Both the position numbers and the translations under genes were made by a program. A stretch of 26,254 bases of DNA from Lachnospiraceae bacterium UBA4260 (GTDB lineage: Bacteria; Bacillota; Clostridia; Lachnospirales; Lachnospiraceae): positions 60,900 to 87,153 of the forward strand of contig DGWK01000022.1 in the NCBI GenBank assembly GCA_002395235.1, read 5' to 3'. Within the stretch, counting starts at the first letter, position 1, and every line of letters starts with the position of its first letter. The notes below the pieces were generated by a model. That model saw only the letters and a list, made by a program, of their open reading frames with translations. It was not told the origin of the DNA and did no database searches. Positions 7,073-15,851 of the stretch are shown in pieces.

Positions 7073-9357
7073 TTTCTTCCCTTTCTGCCTTTTCCCTTCT
7101 TACTGCTCATGTGCCTGCCGGCTTTGCCGGAGAGCATCCTTCCTGTGCGGTCCATAAAAGGACTTTTTTTTCGGGATTTGCTGTTTTTGTTCTCCCGGTC
7201 ACGCTTCTCACTGTGCTGAGCTTCCGGCTGATCGGAAGAGATCTGCTCTCTCCCTGCTTCCATCCCCTCGCAGGGCATAAAATCAATGGTTCTCCTCGCA
7301 CAGTCCGCCCCCGCGACCTTGATCTTCATCTTCTGGCCGAGCATATAGGTCTTTCCGGTCCGCTCACCTACCAGTATATACTTTTTTTCGTCATAATAGT
7401 AGAAATCATCGGTCAAGTCGCTGATTCGGATCATACCTTCGACCGTGTCGGGCAGCTCCACATAGATTCCCCATCCGGTCACGCCGGATATGGTTCCCGT
7501 GTACGTCTCGCCGGTCTTCTCTTCCATGTACTGCGCTTTCTTGAGCTTGACAGTCTCGCGCTCCACTTCCGCCGCGCGCTGCTCCATGGCCGAGCTTCTT
7601 GCCGCGGCTTCGGGCAGATAAAGATTCAGCCTGTCGACCGCCCCCTCATCCATTTCTCCGCGCAGCGCGTATTTGAGACTTCTGTGCACCAGAAGGTCGG
7701 GATATCTGCGAATCGGCGAGGTAAAGTGGCAGTAATACTGCAGAGCCAGGCCGAAATGCCCTTCACAACCGGTCGTGTACTCCGCTTTCTGCATGCTGCG
7801 CAGGACGACCCTGGTCAGCATAGCTTCCTCGGGTCTGCCCTTCATCTTCTGCAGAAGACTCCGGATCTGGGCGGGGTGTACGTCGCTCTGTCCCGGTTTG
7901 AAAATATAGCCGAACCCTCTTACCAGCTGCGCCAGCTCCTTCATTTTCTCAGCTGCTGGGACGCCGTGCACGCGGTAGACGGCAGGGACCTCCAGATAAG
8001 CGCAGTACCTGGCCACCGTCTCGTTGGCCAGCAGCATGAAATCCTCAATGAGGTCCGTAGCGGCCGTTCTCTCCCGCAGAGAGATGTCGATCGGCCTGCC
8101 CGTCTCATCCAGAGTGATCTTGGCTTCCGGGAAATCGAAGTCAATACTGCCGCGCTCCTCCCGCTTTTTCTTTAAAAGCGCTGCCAGCTTCTTCATTTTT
8201 TTGAGCATGCCGGCGATCTTGTGGGTCCTTCCCTTGATCCCGCGGTACCCCTGCCAGCTCAGGGACTGGGCGATCTCGCTCTCGTCCCCCTCTTCATACA
8301 GGCGCATCACGCCGTTGTAGGACAGGCGTGCGTCCACGTGAATGATCGATTCCGCGATCTCATAGTCGGTCACTTCGCCGCTCTCGTCAATCGTCATCAG
8401 GCAGCTCATGGCGAGCCTGTCCTCTCCTGCGTTAAGAGAGCATATGCCGTTGGACAGCTTTCTCGGCAGCATGGGGATCACGCGGTCCGCCAGATAAACG
8501 CTGGTGCCTCTTCGGTGCGCCTCCCTGTCCAGGGCAGAGCCTTCCGTCACATACTCCGCCACGTCCGCGATGTGGACCCCCAGCTTCCAGGTCTTTCCCT
8601 CTTTGACGAGAGAAATGGCGTCGTCGATATCCTTGGTGTCTTCTCCGTCTATGGTGACGGTGGGAAGATCCCTCAAGTCCGCTCTGTTTTGGCGTCTGAT
8701 CGCGTCGCTGCCACCGTCTACCCGGTCCGGGAGCCGCCCTGCTTCTTCCATGACTTCCTGCGGGAACTCCGTCGGGATGTCATAGCTCTTTACCAGCGAG
8801 AGGATGTCCACGCCCGGATCCGTCACATGTCCCAGAATCTCCGCGACGGAACCGACGGGATTGGCGCCGTTTCCGCTGTAGACCGAGATCTGCGCGACCA
8901 CTTTGTGCCCCTCAAGGGCGCCCCCTCTCTCCTCTGTCAAAATATCGACGTCGAAAGGAATCTTCGTATTATCGGGGGTCACATATCCGCATATGTTCAG
9001 CGTAACCATCCTGCCGATCTGCCTGCCGCCGACTTTTATAGCTTCCTTGAGATAGCTCTTCTGAACCGGCCTTTTGAGTGCGTGGAAGGTGCCGACGACT
9101 TTTGTAATGCCGTGCTCGACGATCCTGATCACTTCCGCCTCGGCCCGGCGCCCGCGGCCGTCGTCTCCGTGGCCGCTCTCGTCCAGTCCGCCCTTGGTGA
9201 TTCTGACCTCCACGGTGTCCCCGTAAACGGCGCCGCCCGTGCATCCCTGCGGGATGAACAGGTCTCTGTCGAATCCTTCTACGGTGACAAAGCCGAATCC
9301 TCTGGCGTTGCTGTCAAATTTTCCTGTATAGATCTGTTCCTTTTTGTTTTTACTCAT
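7069..9357 (-). CDS. rnr: Ribonuclease R
   Basis: A processive 3'-5' exoribonuclease that degrades structured RNA and, with tmRNA-SmpB, the faulty mRNA of stalled ribosomes. From the chosen ATG at 9357 (behind AAAGGAG) the protein has 762 residues. N-terminal cold-shock/OB domains (TGKFDSNARGFGFVTVEG near residues 11-28) lead to the RNB catalytic domain with DGEDTKDIDDAIS (237-249), whose aspartates bind the metal ions. An S1 domain follows (GTISGVTGWGIYVELPDTVEG), then a long Lys/Arg/Ser-rich tail ending KGKGRKGRK. A longer reading from 9447 would add 30 unrelated residues and run into the secG terminator, so it was rejected. The stop overlaps the smpB start. Confidence 0.96.
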   Translation of the reverse strand: MSKNKKEQIYTGKFDSNARGFGFVTVEGFDRDLFIPQGCTGGAVYGDTVEVRITKGGLDESGHGDDGRGRRAEAEVIRIVEHGITKVVGTFHALKRPVQKSYLKEAIKVGGRQIGRMVTLNICGYVTPDNTKIPFDVDILTEERGGALEGHKVVAQISVYSGNGANPVGSVAEILGHVTDPGVDILSLVKSYDIPTEFPQEVMEEAGRLPDRVDGGSDAIRRQNRADLRDLPTVTIDGEDTKDIDDAISLVKEGKTWKLGVHIADVAEYVTEGSALDREAHRRGTSVYLADRVIPMLPRKLSNGICSLNAGEDRLAMSCLMTIDESGEVTDYEIAESIIHVDARLSYNGVMRLYEEGDESEIAQSLSWQGYRGIKGRTHKIAGMLKKMKKLAALLKKKREERGSIDFDFPEAKITLDETGRPIDISLRERTAATDLIEDFMLLANETVARYCAYLEVPAVYRVHGVPAAEKMKELAQLVRGFGYIFKPGQSDVHPAQIRSLLQKMKGRPEEAMLTRVVLRSMQKAEYTTGCEGHFGLALQYYCHFTSPIRRYPDLLVHRSLKYALRGEMDEGAVDRLNLYLPEAAARSSAMEQRAAEVERETVKLKKAQYMEEKTGETYTGTISGVTGWGIYVELPDTVEGMIRISDLTDDFYYYDEKKYILVGERTGKTYMLGQKMKIKVAGADCARRTIDFMPCEGMEAGREQISSDQPEAQHSEKRDRENKNSKSRKKSPFMDRTGRMLSGKAGRHMSSKKGKGRKGRK

Positions 9358-9429
9358 ATTCTCCTTTATAGTAAGGTGGCGTCTGTCTGCGCATGGCATC
9401 CTGTCCACGCATGGCTCATTGCTTCGCAC

Positions 9430-9462
9430 AAAAAAACACTCCTGCAATTATTCGCAGGAGTG
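9430..9462 (-). terminator. Terminator between secG and rnr
   Basis: A perfect 9-bp stem (CACTCCTGC at 9437-9445 with GCAGGAGTG at 9454-9462) and an 8-nt loop, followed on the minus strand by seven U (9430-9436). It lies 46 nt after the secG stop and 72 nt before the rnr start. It should end or attenuate secG transcripts. No clear rnr promoter was found in the 9358-9429 gap. Confidence 0.85.
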
Positions 9463-9508
9463 CCGATGATTACAAACAGTTCAGCTGCCGGTCCGCCTTG
9501 TGAGGGGC

Positions 9509-9748
9509 TCAGAACAGCTGCATATTCAGAAGGATCGCCAGGATAAAGAAGGCGACGACCAGTCCGGTTGTGAATTTCTCAAGAAATCCTTCCATGGAGC
9601 GTCCCTTGTTCTTTCCCCAGTAAGTCTCAGCCGCGCCGCTGATCGCGCCCAGTCCCTGAGATCTTCCTTCCTGCATAAGGATGACTACGGTCATCACAAT
9701 ACTCACTGCTATAATTGCGATCGTCAAAATCCAGCGAATAACACTCAT
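9509..9748 (-). CDS. secG: Preprotein translocase subunit SecG
   Basis: A small membrane subunit of the SecYEG export channel. The 79-residue product has two hydrophobic segments (residues about 5-25, ILTIAIIAVSIVMTVVILMQ, and about 60-77, LVVAFFILAILLNM). Between them is the typical cytosolic loop EGRSQGLGAISGAAETYWGK. The start at 9748 is preferred because the AAGGTGG site lies about 8 nt before it; ATG 9754 and GTG 9760 are too close to that site. In Firmicutes secG usually heads the rnr-smpB-ssrA group, as here. Confidence 0.93.
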   Translation of the reverse strand: MSVIRWILTIAIIAVSIVMTVVILMQEGRSQGLGAISGAAETYWGKNKGRSMEGFLEKFTTGLVVAFFILAILLNMQLF

Positions 9749-9840
9749 CTTCATTACCACCTTGTAAGAAATGATTTAAATTCGAGGCCCGCCTAGCGTG
9801 CCGCTGCATACGTGCGCACTCTCATCATGCGCCAAACATT

Positions 9841-9868
9841 GTTATACTATCACTTCCAAAAGCCAAAA
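9841..9868 (-). promoter_or_regulatory. Possible secG promoter
   Basis: TATAAC (9841-9846) with TTTTGG (9863-9868) 16 nt upstream on the minus strand, about 90 nt before secG. The -35 is poor, so confidence is low. Confidence 0.35.
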
Positions 9869-9889
9869 TCAAGCCTGTTTGCGCTTTTC

Positions 9890-11434
9890 TCACTCGAAAT
9901 AGGCGTCAAAGATCTGTCCCGCCACAGGGACCGCGTAACTTGAGCCCATTCCTTTGCCCTCGATCAGGACTGTCACGCTGATCTCGGGGTCGCTCGCGGG
10001 CGCAAATCCCGTGAACCAGGCGTGGGAGCTCTTGTTGTTGTCGAACTCCGCGCTTCCCGTCTTGCCGGCAGGCTCGTAGTCCCTTGAACTGAGGGAACTC
10101 GCCGTCCCGTCCGTGACCACGGAGCGCATGAACTGTACCAGCTGCGCGGCCACTTCTTCCGACATGAGGGGTCCGTACTCCTGATTATTATAAATCTTAA
10201 GCGTGCGCCCCTTGGCGTCATGCAGCTCATCCACCAGATGCGGCTTCATCAGGACGCCGCCGTTGGCCACCGCCGCGGTGATCATATTGAGATGGAGCGG
10301 CGTCATGGAAGTGGTTCCCTGCCCGATGGACATCTGCATGATTCCCTCCGTGGACAGCGTATCGGGCATATTGATGGAGCTGCGGACGTAGGGAAGATCA
10401 TACGGGAGCTTACTGTTAAACAGCAGAGCCCGCAGTGTCTCCGACATCCTGTCCGGGCTGATCATGTTGAGGCCTATGTTGGCAAAAGAGGAATTGCAGG
10501 AATGCGCGAACGACTCCTCCAGGCTTACCGTTCCATGCACTTCGTAGTCGTAGCAGTGAATGGACTCTCCGCCCTGCTCGAAGACGCCGCTGCAATCGAA
10601 GCTGTAATCCTCCACAGCCTCCGGATTCTCCTGCAGCAGATCGATACAGTCTATGATCTTAAATGTGGAACCCGGCGGGTAGAGCCCCTGTGTGACTCTG
10701 TTGAGGAGTGTTCCGGACTCCGTGTCTGCCAGCAGGGAATCCCAGTTCTCTTCGATATAGTTGGGATCGAAATCGGGCTTGGAGACCATGGCCAGGATCC
10801 GCCCTGTTTTGACCTCTGTCACGATCACCGCGCCTTCATAGTTTTCCATGGCCTCGTAGCAGGCCTTCTGGATGTCCGGGTCCAGCGTCGTGATCAGGTT
10901 GTTGCCCGGATAGAGCTTGTCCACCGCGTTTTCCTTGTTGTCATACCGGACTTTTTCCGAGAGCGGAAGGTCCGAGTGCAGGAGATCATACTTGTAGTAC
11001 TCTTCGAGGCCGCTGCCGCCCAGCTGGGCGTACCCCAGCACATGGGCGTACATGCTGCCGAAGGGATAACTTCTGATCTGCACGATATTGCCCTCGTCGT
11101 CCTGGTCCGTCTGCGTGGAAGCCAGAAGCGTCTCCGAATCCGAGGCGTAAATACTGCCCCGTCGGTTTCGCATGGCCAGCAGTTCATCCCTGTGATTGTA
11201 GTCATTGTCGAAGAGCTCTACTTTGTTCTCCAGCGCCGTCTGGGTGAAATAAAAGCACATCCATCCGAACAGCAGCGCGAACAGGACCGCGAAAAAGGTC
11301 ATCTGCCTTCTGGCGGTCTTTTTCTCTTTTTCGATTCTCTCCAGCCCGGGCGCCGCGGCGTACATTCCCCCGGAGGGGTCATAGCCTTGCTCCGGCCTGG
11401 GAGGAGGATTGTTCTTTTTGCGAAAAAATGCCAT
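9890..11434 (-). CDS. Class B penicillin-binding protein (peptidoglycan transpeptidase)
   Basis: Cross-links peptidoglycan on the outer face of the membrane. The 514-residue protein has a proline-rich cytosolic tail, one membrane anchor (about 46-66, TFFAVLFALLFGWMCFYF) and a short dimerisation region with the RRGSIYASD segment (91-99). The transpeptidase domain carries S256-TFK (active serine), S312-C-N and K458-T-G. It is the compact PbpA-like form, without PASTA repeats. It starts 12 nt after the stop of the SEDS gene, with AAAGGG overlapping that stop, so the two are one translational unit and should form a SEDS-bPBP polymerase/cross-linker complex. Whether the pair serves elongation, division or sporulation cannot be told from sequence. 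Genes of this type are annotated as pbpA, mrdA or ftsI homologues. Confidence 0.92.
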   Translation of the reverse strand: MAFFRKKNNPPPRPEQGYDPSGGMYAAAPGLERIEKEKKTARRQMTFFAVLFALLFGWMCFYFTQTALENKVELFDNDYNHRDELLAMRNRRGSIYASDSETLLASTQTDQDDEGNIVQIRSYPFGSMYAHVLGYAQLGGSGLEEYYKYDLLHSDLPLSEKVRYDNKENAVDKLYPGNNLITTLDPDIQKACYEAMENYEGAVIVTEVKTGRILAMVSKPDFDPNYIEENWDSLLADTESGTLLNRVTQGLYPPGSTFKIIDCIDLLQENPEAVEDYSFDCSGVFEQGGESIHCYDYEVHGTVSLEESFAHSCNSSFANIGLNMISPDRMSETLRALLFNSKLPYDLPYVRSSINMPDTLSTEGIMQMSIGQGTTSMTPLHLNMITAAVANGGVLMKPHLVDELHDAKGRTLKIYNNQEYGPLMSEEVAAQLVQFMRSVVTDGTASSLSSRDYEPAGKTGSAEFDNNKSSHAWFTGFAPASDPEISVTVLIEGKGMGSSYAVPVAGQIFDAYFE

Positions 11435-11446
11435 TGCTCAGCCCTT

Positions 11447-12940
11447 TCAGACATCAAAGTGATTGATGTTATCGTAGTCCTTACTGGGGTCATAGATCGG
11501 GACGCCCTTGAAGTCTCTGTAAAAGTCCCGGTCCTTCTCTTCCCGACCGCTGTCGCCGCCTGTCTGCTCTCTCGTTTCGTTCCGGAACCGGTCCCCGGCT
11601 GTCCCGGCGTGTTCCGCCTCATAGCGTCTTTCAAACCTCTGAAGCCGCTCCTCCTGCAGCATAAAGATCGCTCCTATGATGCCGAACATGACAAAAGTGG
11701 CGAGCACGCTGCTTCCGCCGTAACTGACCAGCGGCAGGGTCACTCCCGTGAGGGGAATGAACTTGACTTCCCCTCCTATGGTCAGAAATGCCTGGAAAAT
11801 AAAGGCGATCGCCGTGCCGAACGTGTACAGCCTGTAAAACTTGTTGGAGTAGCTTCCGGCGAGCAGAAGGAAATCCGTAAAAATATTGAGGCACAAAAGG
11901 ATCAGGCAGATGCCGAATATGATCCCCATCTCCTCGATAATGGCCGCGAAAATGAAGTCCGATTCCACAAACGGAATACTGGACGGCATTCCCTGCATGA
12001 GGCCGGCTCCGAACAGGCCTCCGAAGCTGATGGCGAAGAGCGACTGCGTGATCTGGTAGCCGCTTCCGTCGATGCTGCTCCAGGGATCCAGAAATACCTG
12101 CACTCTCACCCTCACGTGGGAAAACAGGAAATAGCACAGCACGGCTGTGATCGCTCCGATCAGGATCCCTGTGCCTAAAACTTCCCACTTCCCCGTGGAG
12201 AGGAACAGAAGTACAAGATAGATCACAAAGAAGATGAGAGCGCTTCCCAGGTCTCTCGAGACCACAAGGATCCCGACGTGGACCAGCGCGGCTGCCGTCA
12301 GCAGCGCAATGTGAGATTTCGTATTCTCCTCGCACAGGGCGCTCGCCATGAACAGGAGAAACAATATTTTGACAAATTCACTGGGCTGAAAAGTAAAGCC
12401 CGCGATCGTAAAGCTGAGCTTTGATCCGTTTGTGATCGCCCCGAGAAGAAGAACCGCCGCCAGCGCGCCGATTCCCATGACGCCATAGAAATACGTACCC
12501 TTGCGCAGCGCGTCAAAACGGTTTCGAAGCAGCGGAAAGAGCATCAGAAACAGCATGCCGGCCAGTGCGATCAGCAGCTGCTTCTGCGCCTTGTCGTGGT
12601 TGATCCTCGAAATGATCACCAGTCCTGTGCTCAGCATCATCATGATATTGTTGACCATCAGCATATTGGCGCTCTTATACAGAGTCCTGTAGAGCAGCGC
12701 CGTTCCGATCACGATCACAACTTGAAGTAGTCCGAATGTAAAGAGGTACTCGTCCCGGGCGATGATCGCCATGGTGAGATACGCGTTGATCGTGAATACG
12801 CCTATGCAGAGCCGCTGCAAAGTTTCACAGGTGCGCCTTACATCCTTGCCGGAAGGCAGTGCCACGTAGGCAAGAAAAGTATAGAGCACCATGCATGCCG
12901 CGATCAGGTACTTGCTGTACGAGACTGCATATGCCTGCAT
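11447..12940 (-). CDS. SEDS-family peptidoglycan glycosyltransferase (FtsW/RodA/SpoVE)
   Basis: Polymerises lipid II into glycan strands. The 497-residue protein has about ten to twelve hydrophobic segments and the SEDS motifs: FQPSEFVKI, the VSRDLGSALIFF segment with the key aspartate, DPWSSIDGSGYQITQSLFAI, and PLTGVTLPLVSYGGSS near the C-terminus. The N-terminus carries extra membrane segments and the C-terminus a hydrophilic tail of about 70 residues (EERLQRFERRYEAEHAGTAG onward), rich in Arg, Glu and Asp and unlike FtsW of model bacteria. The start at 12940 follows AGGAGG by 7 nt; an overlapping ATG 4 nt upstream is out of frame. It is directly followed by its partner PBP. Confidence 0.93.
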   Translation of the reverse strand: MQAYAVSYSKYLIAACMVLYTFLAYVALPSGKDVRRTCETLQRLCIGVFTINAYLTMAIIARDEYLFTFGLLQVVIVIGTALLYRTLYKSANMLMVNNIMMMLSTGLVIISRINHDKAQKQLLIALAGMLFLMLFPLLRNRFDALRKGTYFYGVMGIGALAAVLLLGAITNGSKLSFTIAGFTFQPSEFVKILFLLFMASALCEENTKSHIALLTAAALVHVGILVVSRDLGSALIFFVIYLVLLFLSTGKWEVLGTGILIGAITAVLCYFLFSHVRVRVQVFLDPWSSIDGSGYQITQSLFAISFGGLFGAGLMQGMPSSIPFVESDFIFAAIIEEMGIIFGICLILLCLNIFTDFLLLAGSYSNKFYRLYTFGTAIAFIFQAFLTIGGEVKFIPLTGVTLPLVSYGGSSVLATFVMFGIIGAIFMLQEERLQRFERRYEAEHAGTAGDRFRNETREQTGGDSGREEKDRDFYRDFKGVPIYDPSKDYDNINHFDV

Positions 12941-12955
12941 TCATTCACCTCCTTT

Positions 12956-12999
12956 TTTGATATCACCTTTGATATCGGTAAAGGTTCGCTCCGCGAACC
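12956..12999 (-). promoter_or_regulatory. Tandem TTTGATATC repeat and hairpin before the SEDS gene
   Basis: TTTGATATC occurs at 12956-12964 and 12968-12976 (12-nt period). Next to it is a 7-bp hairpin, GGTTCGC-TCC-GCGAACC (12983-12999). On the minus strand the hairpin is followed only by UUUA, so it is at best a weak terminator of the U32 transcript. The paired repeats just before the ribosome binding site look operator-like. Function is inferred only. Confidence 0.4.
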
Positions 13000-13025
13000 G
13001 TCTGCGCGGCGGAAGATTTCCCGGC

Positions 13026-15347
13026 TCAGAGCGCGCTCTTTCGGTAGTGTCCGGTAGTAAACTCATTCGATTCCGTAAACTCCCGAATCAGCGCCGAAGA
13101 GTTTCCGGCCGCCCCGCCCGACTTATACCAGCCCAGGATCTCTTTCGTCTGCGCGCCGCTCTCCGTGGTAAAGCTGCAGATCCATCCCGCTGCGCTCATG
13201 GCCACGGGATCCTTTTTGCTCACAAAGCTGTGCAGAGAAAGCGGCTTGCTGTTATAGATCACATTCACACAGTGGCCGCACACGCAGCGCACCGGAAATT
13301 CCATTCCCATGCGGTCCCTGAGAGCAAAGAAAGCCTGCTCCCTGTGGGTGCACATTCCCGCCGTCTTCTTTACGCACCCCGCCGAGATCATCATCGGGAT
13401 CCGGCCGTAAACGCTCAGGAGCTGTCGACCTTCCGCGCCTTCCGTCAGCGGGATCATGTCTCTCGAAGACAGCTCCCATCCGAGGTTGACCAGGTCGCAG
13501 TGCGCAAGAAGGAGATCTCTCGCCGCGGTGTTCCACTGATAGAGCGATCCGTCCCCGACGATCATCCCCCGGTACCCGATCTCTTCCAAAATATCGAGCT
13601 CCTCGGGATTTCTGGCCAGGACGCCGGCAAATCCCATGCCCGCCAGTTTCCTGACGCTTTCCCTGCTGCCCGCCCTGCACACATGCGGCAGGGCGATCAC
13701 GCAGCTTTTTCTCTCCTCTTTCGTGAGAGCTTCCATGATCTGCGGCGTCTCTTCCACAATGATCCGGGAGATGCCGCACTCCCTGGCGGCTCGCAGCTGC
13801 GCGGCCGTCGTGACCTGTGCCCAGACTTCGGGGATTTCCCCCGGTGCTCTGTGTTGTGCCGGTCTTTGCTTTTCTGTTGTGCGGTCGGCGGCGGCGCGTT
13901 CTGCTGCTGCCCGTTCTTCGGCGGCGCTTTCTGCCGTTGCGCGGTCCGGGCATTCTTTCGATTCGGCGGCGCTTTCTGCCGCTTCTCCGCCCCGTGAGCG
14001 CGCAAGGAGTTCCTCCTCGAGCTTTAGCAGAGCTTCTCTGCGCAGCGCGTTGAGGGAGGCCACCGGCATAAAGATCTCGCCGGCCACTTTCACGTCCAGA
14101 TCATCAAATGCAAAGAGAGAGTCGCCGGTCTTTCGGAGGCGTTTCTCGATCTCTTTTTCTTCCATGGGCCGCTTCTGGGCGTTCTGTACGACCTCTCCTT
14201 CTGCCGTGACAGTGACAGGCGCCCCGCTTCCGTTCAGGTCCGGGGCAGACACAGTCAGTCTCGCCTTCTCCCCCGGGATCAGCACAGCCTTACCGCTGAT
14301 CTTTCTCTTCGGAAGTCCCGAGAGATATTCCTTCTCGATCTGCGCGAGAACTTCCTCGTCCGTGCCGGCGTAGCCGGGCTTTCCGATGGTCAGAAGTTCT
14401 TTTCCGTTCCGCTTATAATAATACCCCGTGCTCAGATCCGTCCTCAGATACAGAGATCTCAGTCGGCGCATGTCCTCCGCGTCGATCTTCCAGGGCTTCT
14501 TTCTGCCCTCCGCGTCCCATTTCACATAATAGTCGATATATTTTCTGTAGAGCGCGGTGACGCCCGCCGCGTAATGAGGACTCTTCATTCTGCCCTCTAT
14601 TTTGAACGAATCGATTCCCGCGTCGATGAGATCAGGGAGGATCTCGAGGACACAGAGGTCTCTCATGGAGATCGGATACTGCTCCTTTCCCTTCCTCAGG
14701 CTGATCTCTTTTCCGTCCGCGTCAAGGATCGTATAGGGGAGCCGGCAGGTGCCCGCGCACCGTCCGCGGTTGCCGCTCCGGCCGCCGAGAAAGCTCGACA
14801 TCAGGCACCTTCCCGAGTAGGAATAGCACATGGCGCCGTGGATAAAGCATTCAATCTCCACAGGTTCCTCTCTCTTTATGGTCCTGATCTCTTCGAGGGA
14901 CAACTCCCTGGCAGGTACGACTCTGCGCACGCCCAGTTTCTTGAGAAAGCGGACCGATTCGGGTCCCGCGCAGGACATCTGTGTCGAGGCGTGCAGTTCC
15001 AACCCGGGGCATCGGTCGTGAAGCGTGCGAACGACGCCCAGGTCCTGTACGATCACTCCGTCCAGTCCCTCGCGATAGAGCGATATGGCAAAATCCACCG
15101 TCTCCTCCAGTTCGCTCTCCTTGGTGAGCACATTGAGGGTCAGATAGACTTTCTTTCCAAAAATATGCGCCTCTCTAATCGAGCGTATAATATCTTCCTG
15201 TGTGAAATTTTCCGCATACGCCCTGGCTCCGAATTTTTCTCCGCCAAGGTAGACGGCGTCCGCTCCCGCCGCCAGCGCTCCCAGAAACGCGTTTCTGCTG
15301 CCCGCCGGCGCGAGAAGTTCGGGAAGCCCGTTTCTGCCGCTCCTCAT
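13026..15347 (-). CDS. Peptidase U32-family protein (RNA hydroxylation type)
   Basis: A 773-residue protein of the U32 family, whose studied members (RlhA, TrhP/YegQ) take part in hydroxylation of 23S rRNA or tRNA rather than proteolysis. The N-terminal TIM-barrel-like domain starts LPELLAPAGSRNAFLGALAA. It has the family signature ECFIHGAMCYSYSGRCLMS at 166-184. Four cysteines (C174, C181, C197, C201) are spaced as expected for a metal or Fe-S site. A DUF3656-like middle domain follows (DLDVKVAGEIFMPVASLNAL), then an Ala/Glu/Arg low-complexity linker (about 449-502), then a second barrel-like domain ending in CVCGHCVNVIYNSKP. The ATG at 15347 follows AAGGAG by 8 nt. It is probably cotranscribed with the SEDS/PBP pair or separated from it by a weak hairpin. 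The exact RNA target is unknown. Confidence 0.88.
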   Translation of the reverse strand: MRSGRNGLPELLAPAGSRNAFLGALAAGADAVYLGGEKFGARAYAENFTQEDIIRSIREAHIFGKKVYLTLNVLTKESELEETVDFAISLYREGLDGVIVQDLGVVRTLHDRCPGLELHASTQMSCAGPESVRFLKKLGVRRVVPARELSLEEIRTIKREEPVEIECFIHGAMCYSYSGRCLMSSFLGGRSGNRGRCAGTCRLPYTILDADGKEISLRKGKEQYPISMRDLCVLEILPDLIDAGIDSFKIEGRMKSPHYAAGVTALYRKYIDYYVKWDAEGRKKPWKIDAEDMRRLRSLYLRTDLSTGYYYKRNGKELLTIGKPGYAGTDEEVLAQIEKEYLSGLPKRKISGKAVLIPGEKARLTVSAPDLNGSGAPVTVTAEGEVVQNAQKRPMEEKEIEKRLRKTGDSLFAFDDLDVKVAGEIFMPVASLNALRREALLKLEEELLARSRGGEAAESAAESKECPDRATAESAAEERAAAERAAADRTTEKQRPAQHRAPGEIPEVWAQVTTAAQLRAARECGISRIIVEETPQIMEALTKEERKSCVIALPHVCRAGSRESVRKLAGMGFAGVLARNPEELDILEEIGYRGMIVGDGSLYQWNTAARDLLLAHCDLVNLGWELSSRDMIPLTEGAEGRQLLSVYGRIPMMISAGCVKKTAGMCTHREQAFFALRDRMGMEFPVRCVCGHCVNVIYNSKPLSLHSFVSKKDPVAMSAAGWICSFTTESGAQTKEILGWYKSGGAAGNSSALIREFTESNEFTTGHYRKSAL

Positions 15348-15396
15348 CCGTTCTTCTCCTTATAGACGTTTTTATTCCCGATTTCTTACAAGACAT

Positions 15397-15461
15397 GTAA
15401 CTATTCAGCACCCCACGTCCCACGTCTCAAATGCTGCGCATTCGGGGTGCTGAATAATTAC
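15397..15461. repeat. Long inverted repeat between zapA and the U32 gene
   Basis: An 18-nt arm, GTAACTATTCAGCACCCC (15397-15414), is matched by GGGGTGCTGAATAATTAC (15444-15461). On the minus strand all 18 positions pair, one of them as G-U. The 29-nt loop holds a smaller hairpin (AATGC-TGC-GCATT). No U run follows on either strand, so it is not a standard terminator. It resembles dispersed palindromic elements of Firmicutes genomes. Confidence 0.75.
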
Positions 15462-15479
15462 CAAAATGGAGAGAGCAGC

Positions 15480-15824
15480 TCATTTCGGGCTGCTCTTTTT
15501 CTTTTTCTCGGCGCTCTGCAGCTTCATCTGCGCTGCGACAAGTTCGTGTTTGATATCATAGAGGTCATTCTCTTTTTTGTCAATAATGCCTTGAAGCTCC
15601 TCATTTCTCGCCACTGCCTTGAAATAATCGTCCGCAATGTTGAGATTCAGAAGAAGATGTCTCATATCTACCGGGAGTTTCCCGAATTCCGCGTCCGCGT
15701 TGAGTTCATCGATCTTGCTGTTGAGGTAGTCGGCCACCTTGTGCAGGTACTCTTCGCTCTCGTACCCGCTCAGTGTGTATGTCTTGCCGCCGATCATTAC
15801 CTGTGCGTCTGTTTTTTCTGCCAT
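15480..15824 (-). CDS. zapA: Cell division protein ZapA
   Basis: ZapA binds FtsZ filaments and promotes Z-ring bundling. The 114-residue product has the ZapA fold: an N-terminal beta unit (AQVMIGGKTYTLSGYESEEY), the VADYLNSKIDEL helix and a C-terminal coiled coil (NEELQGIIDKKENDLYDIKH) ending in a Lys/Ser tail. It starts 27 nt after ruvB behind GGAGG, so it is probably the last gene of ruvA-ruvB-zapA. Confidence 0.92.
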   Translation of the reverse strand: MAEKTDAQVMIGGKTYTLSGYESEEYLHKVADYLNSKIDELNADAEFGKLPVDMRHLLLNLNIADDYFKAVARNEELQGIIDKKENDLYDIKHELVAAQMKLQSAEKKKKSSPK

Positions 15825-15851
15825 TGTTGCCTCCAGTTTGTGCCTTATTTC

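Noticed and set aside
10220..12178. A 652-codon plus-strand open frame
   Set aside because: It is fully antisense to the PBP and SEDS genes, which carry clear family motifs; the open frame results from high GC codon bias. The same holds for the long antisense frames at 1258-2595, 8221-9546 and 24105-25586.
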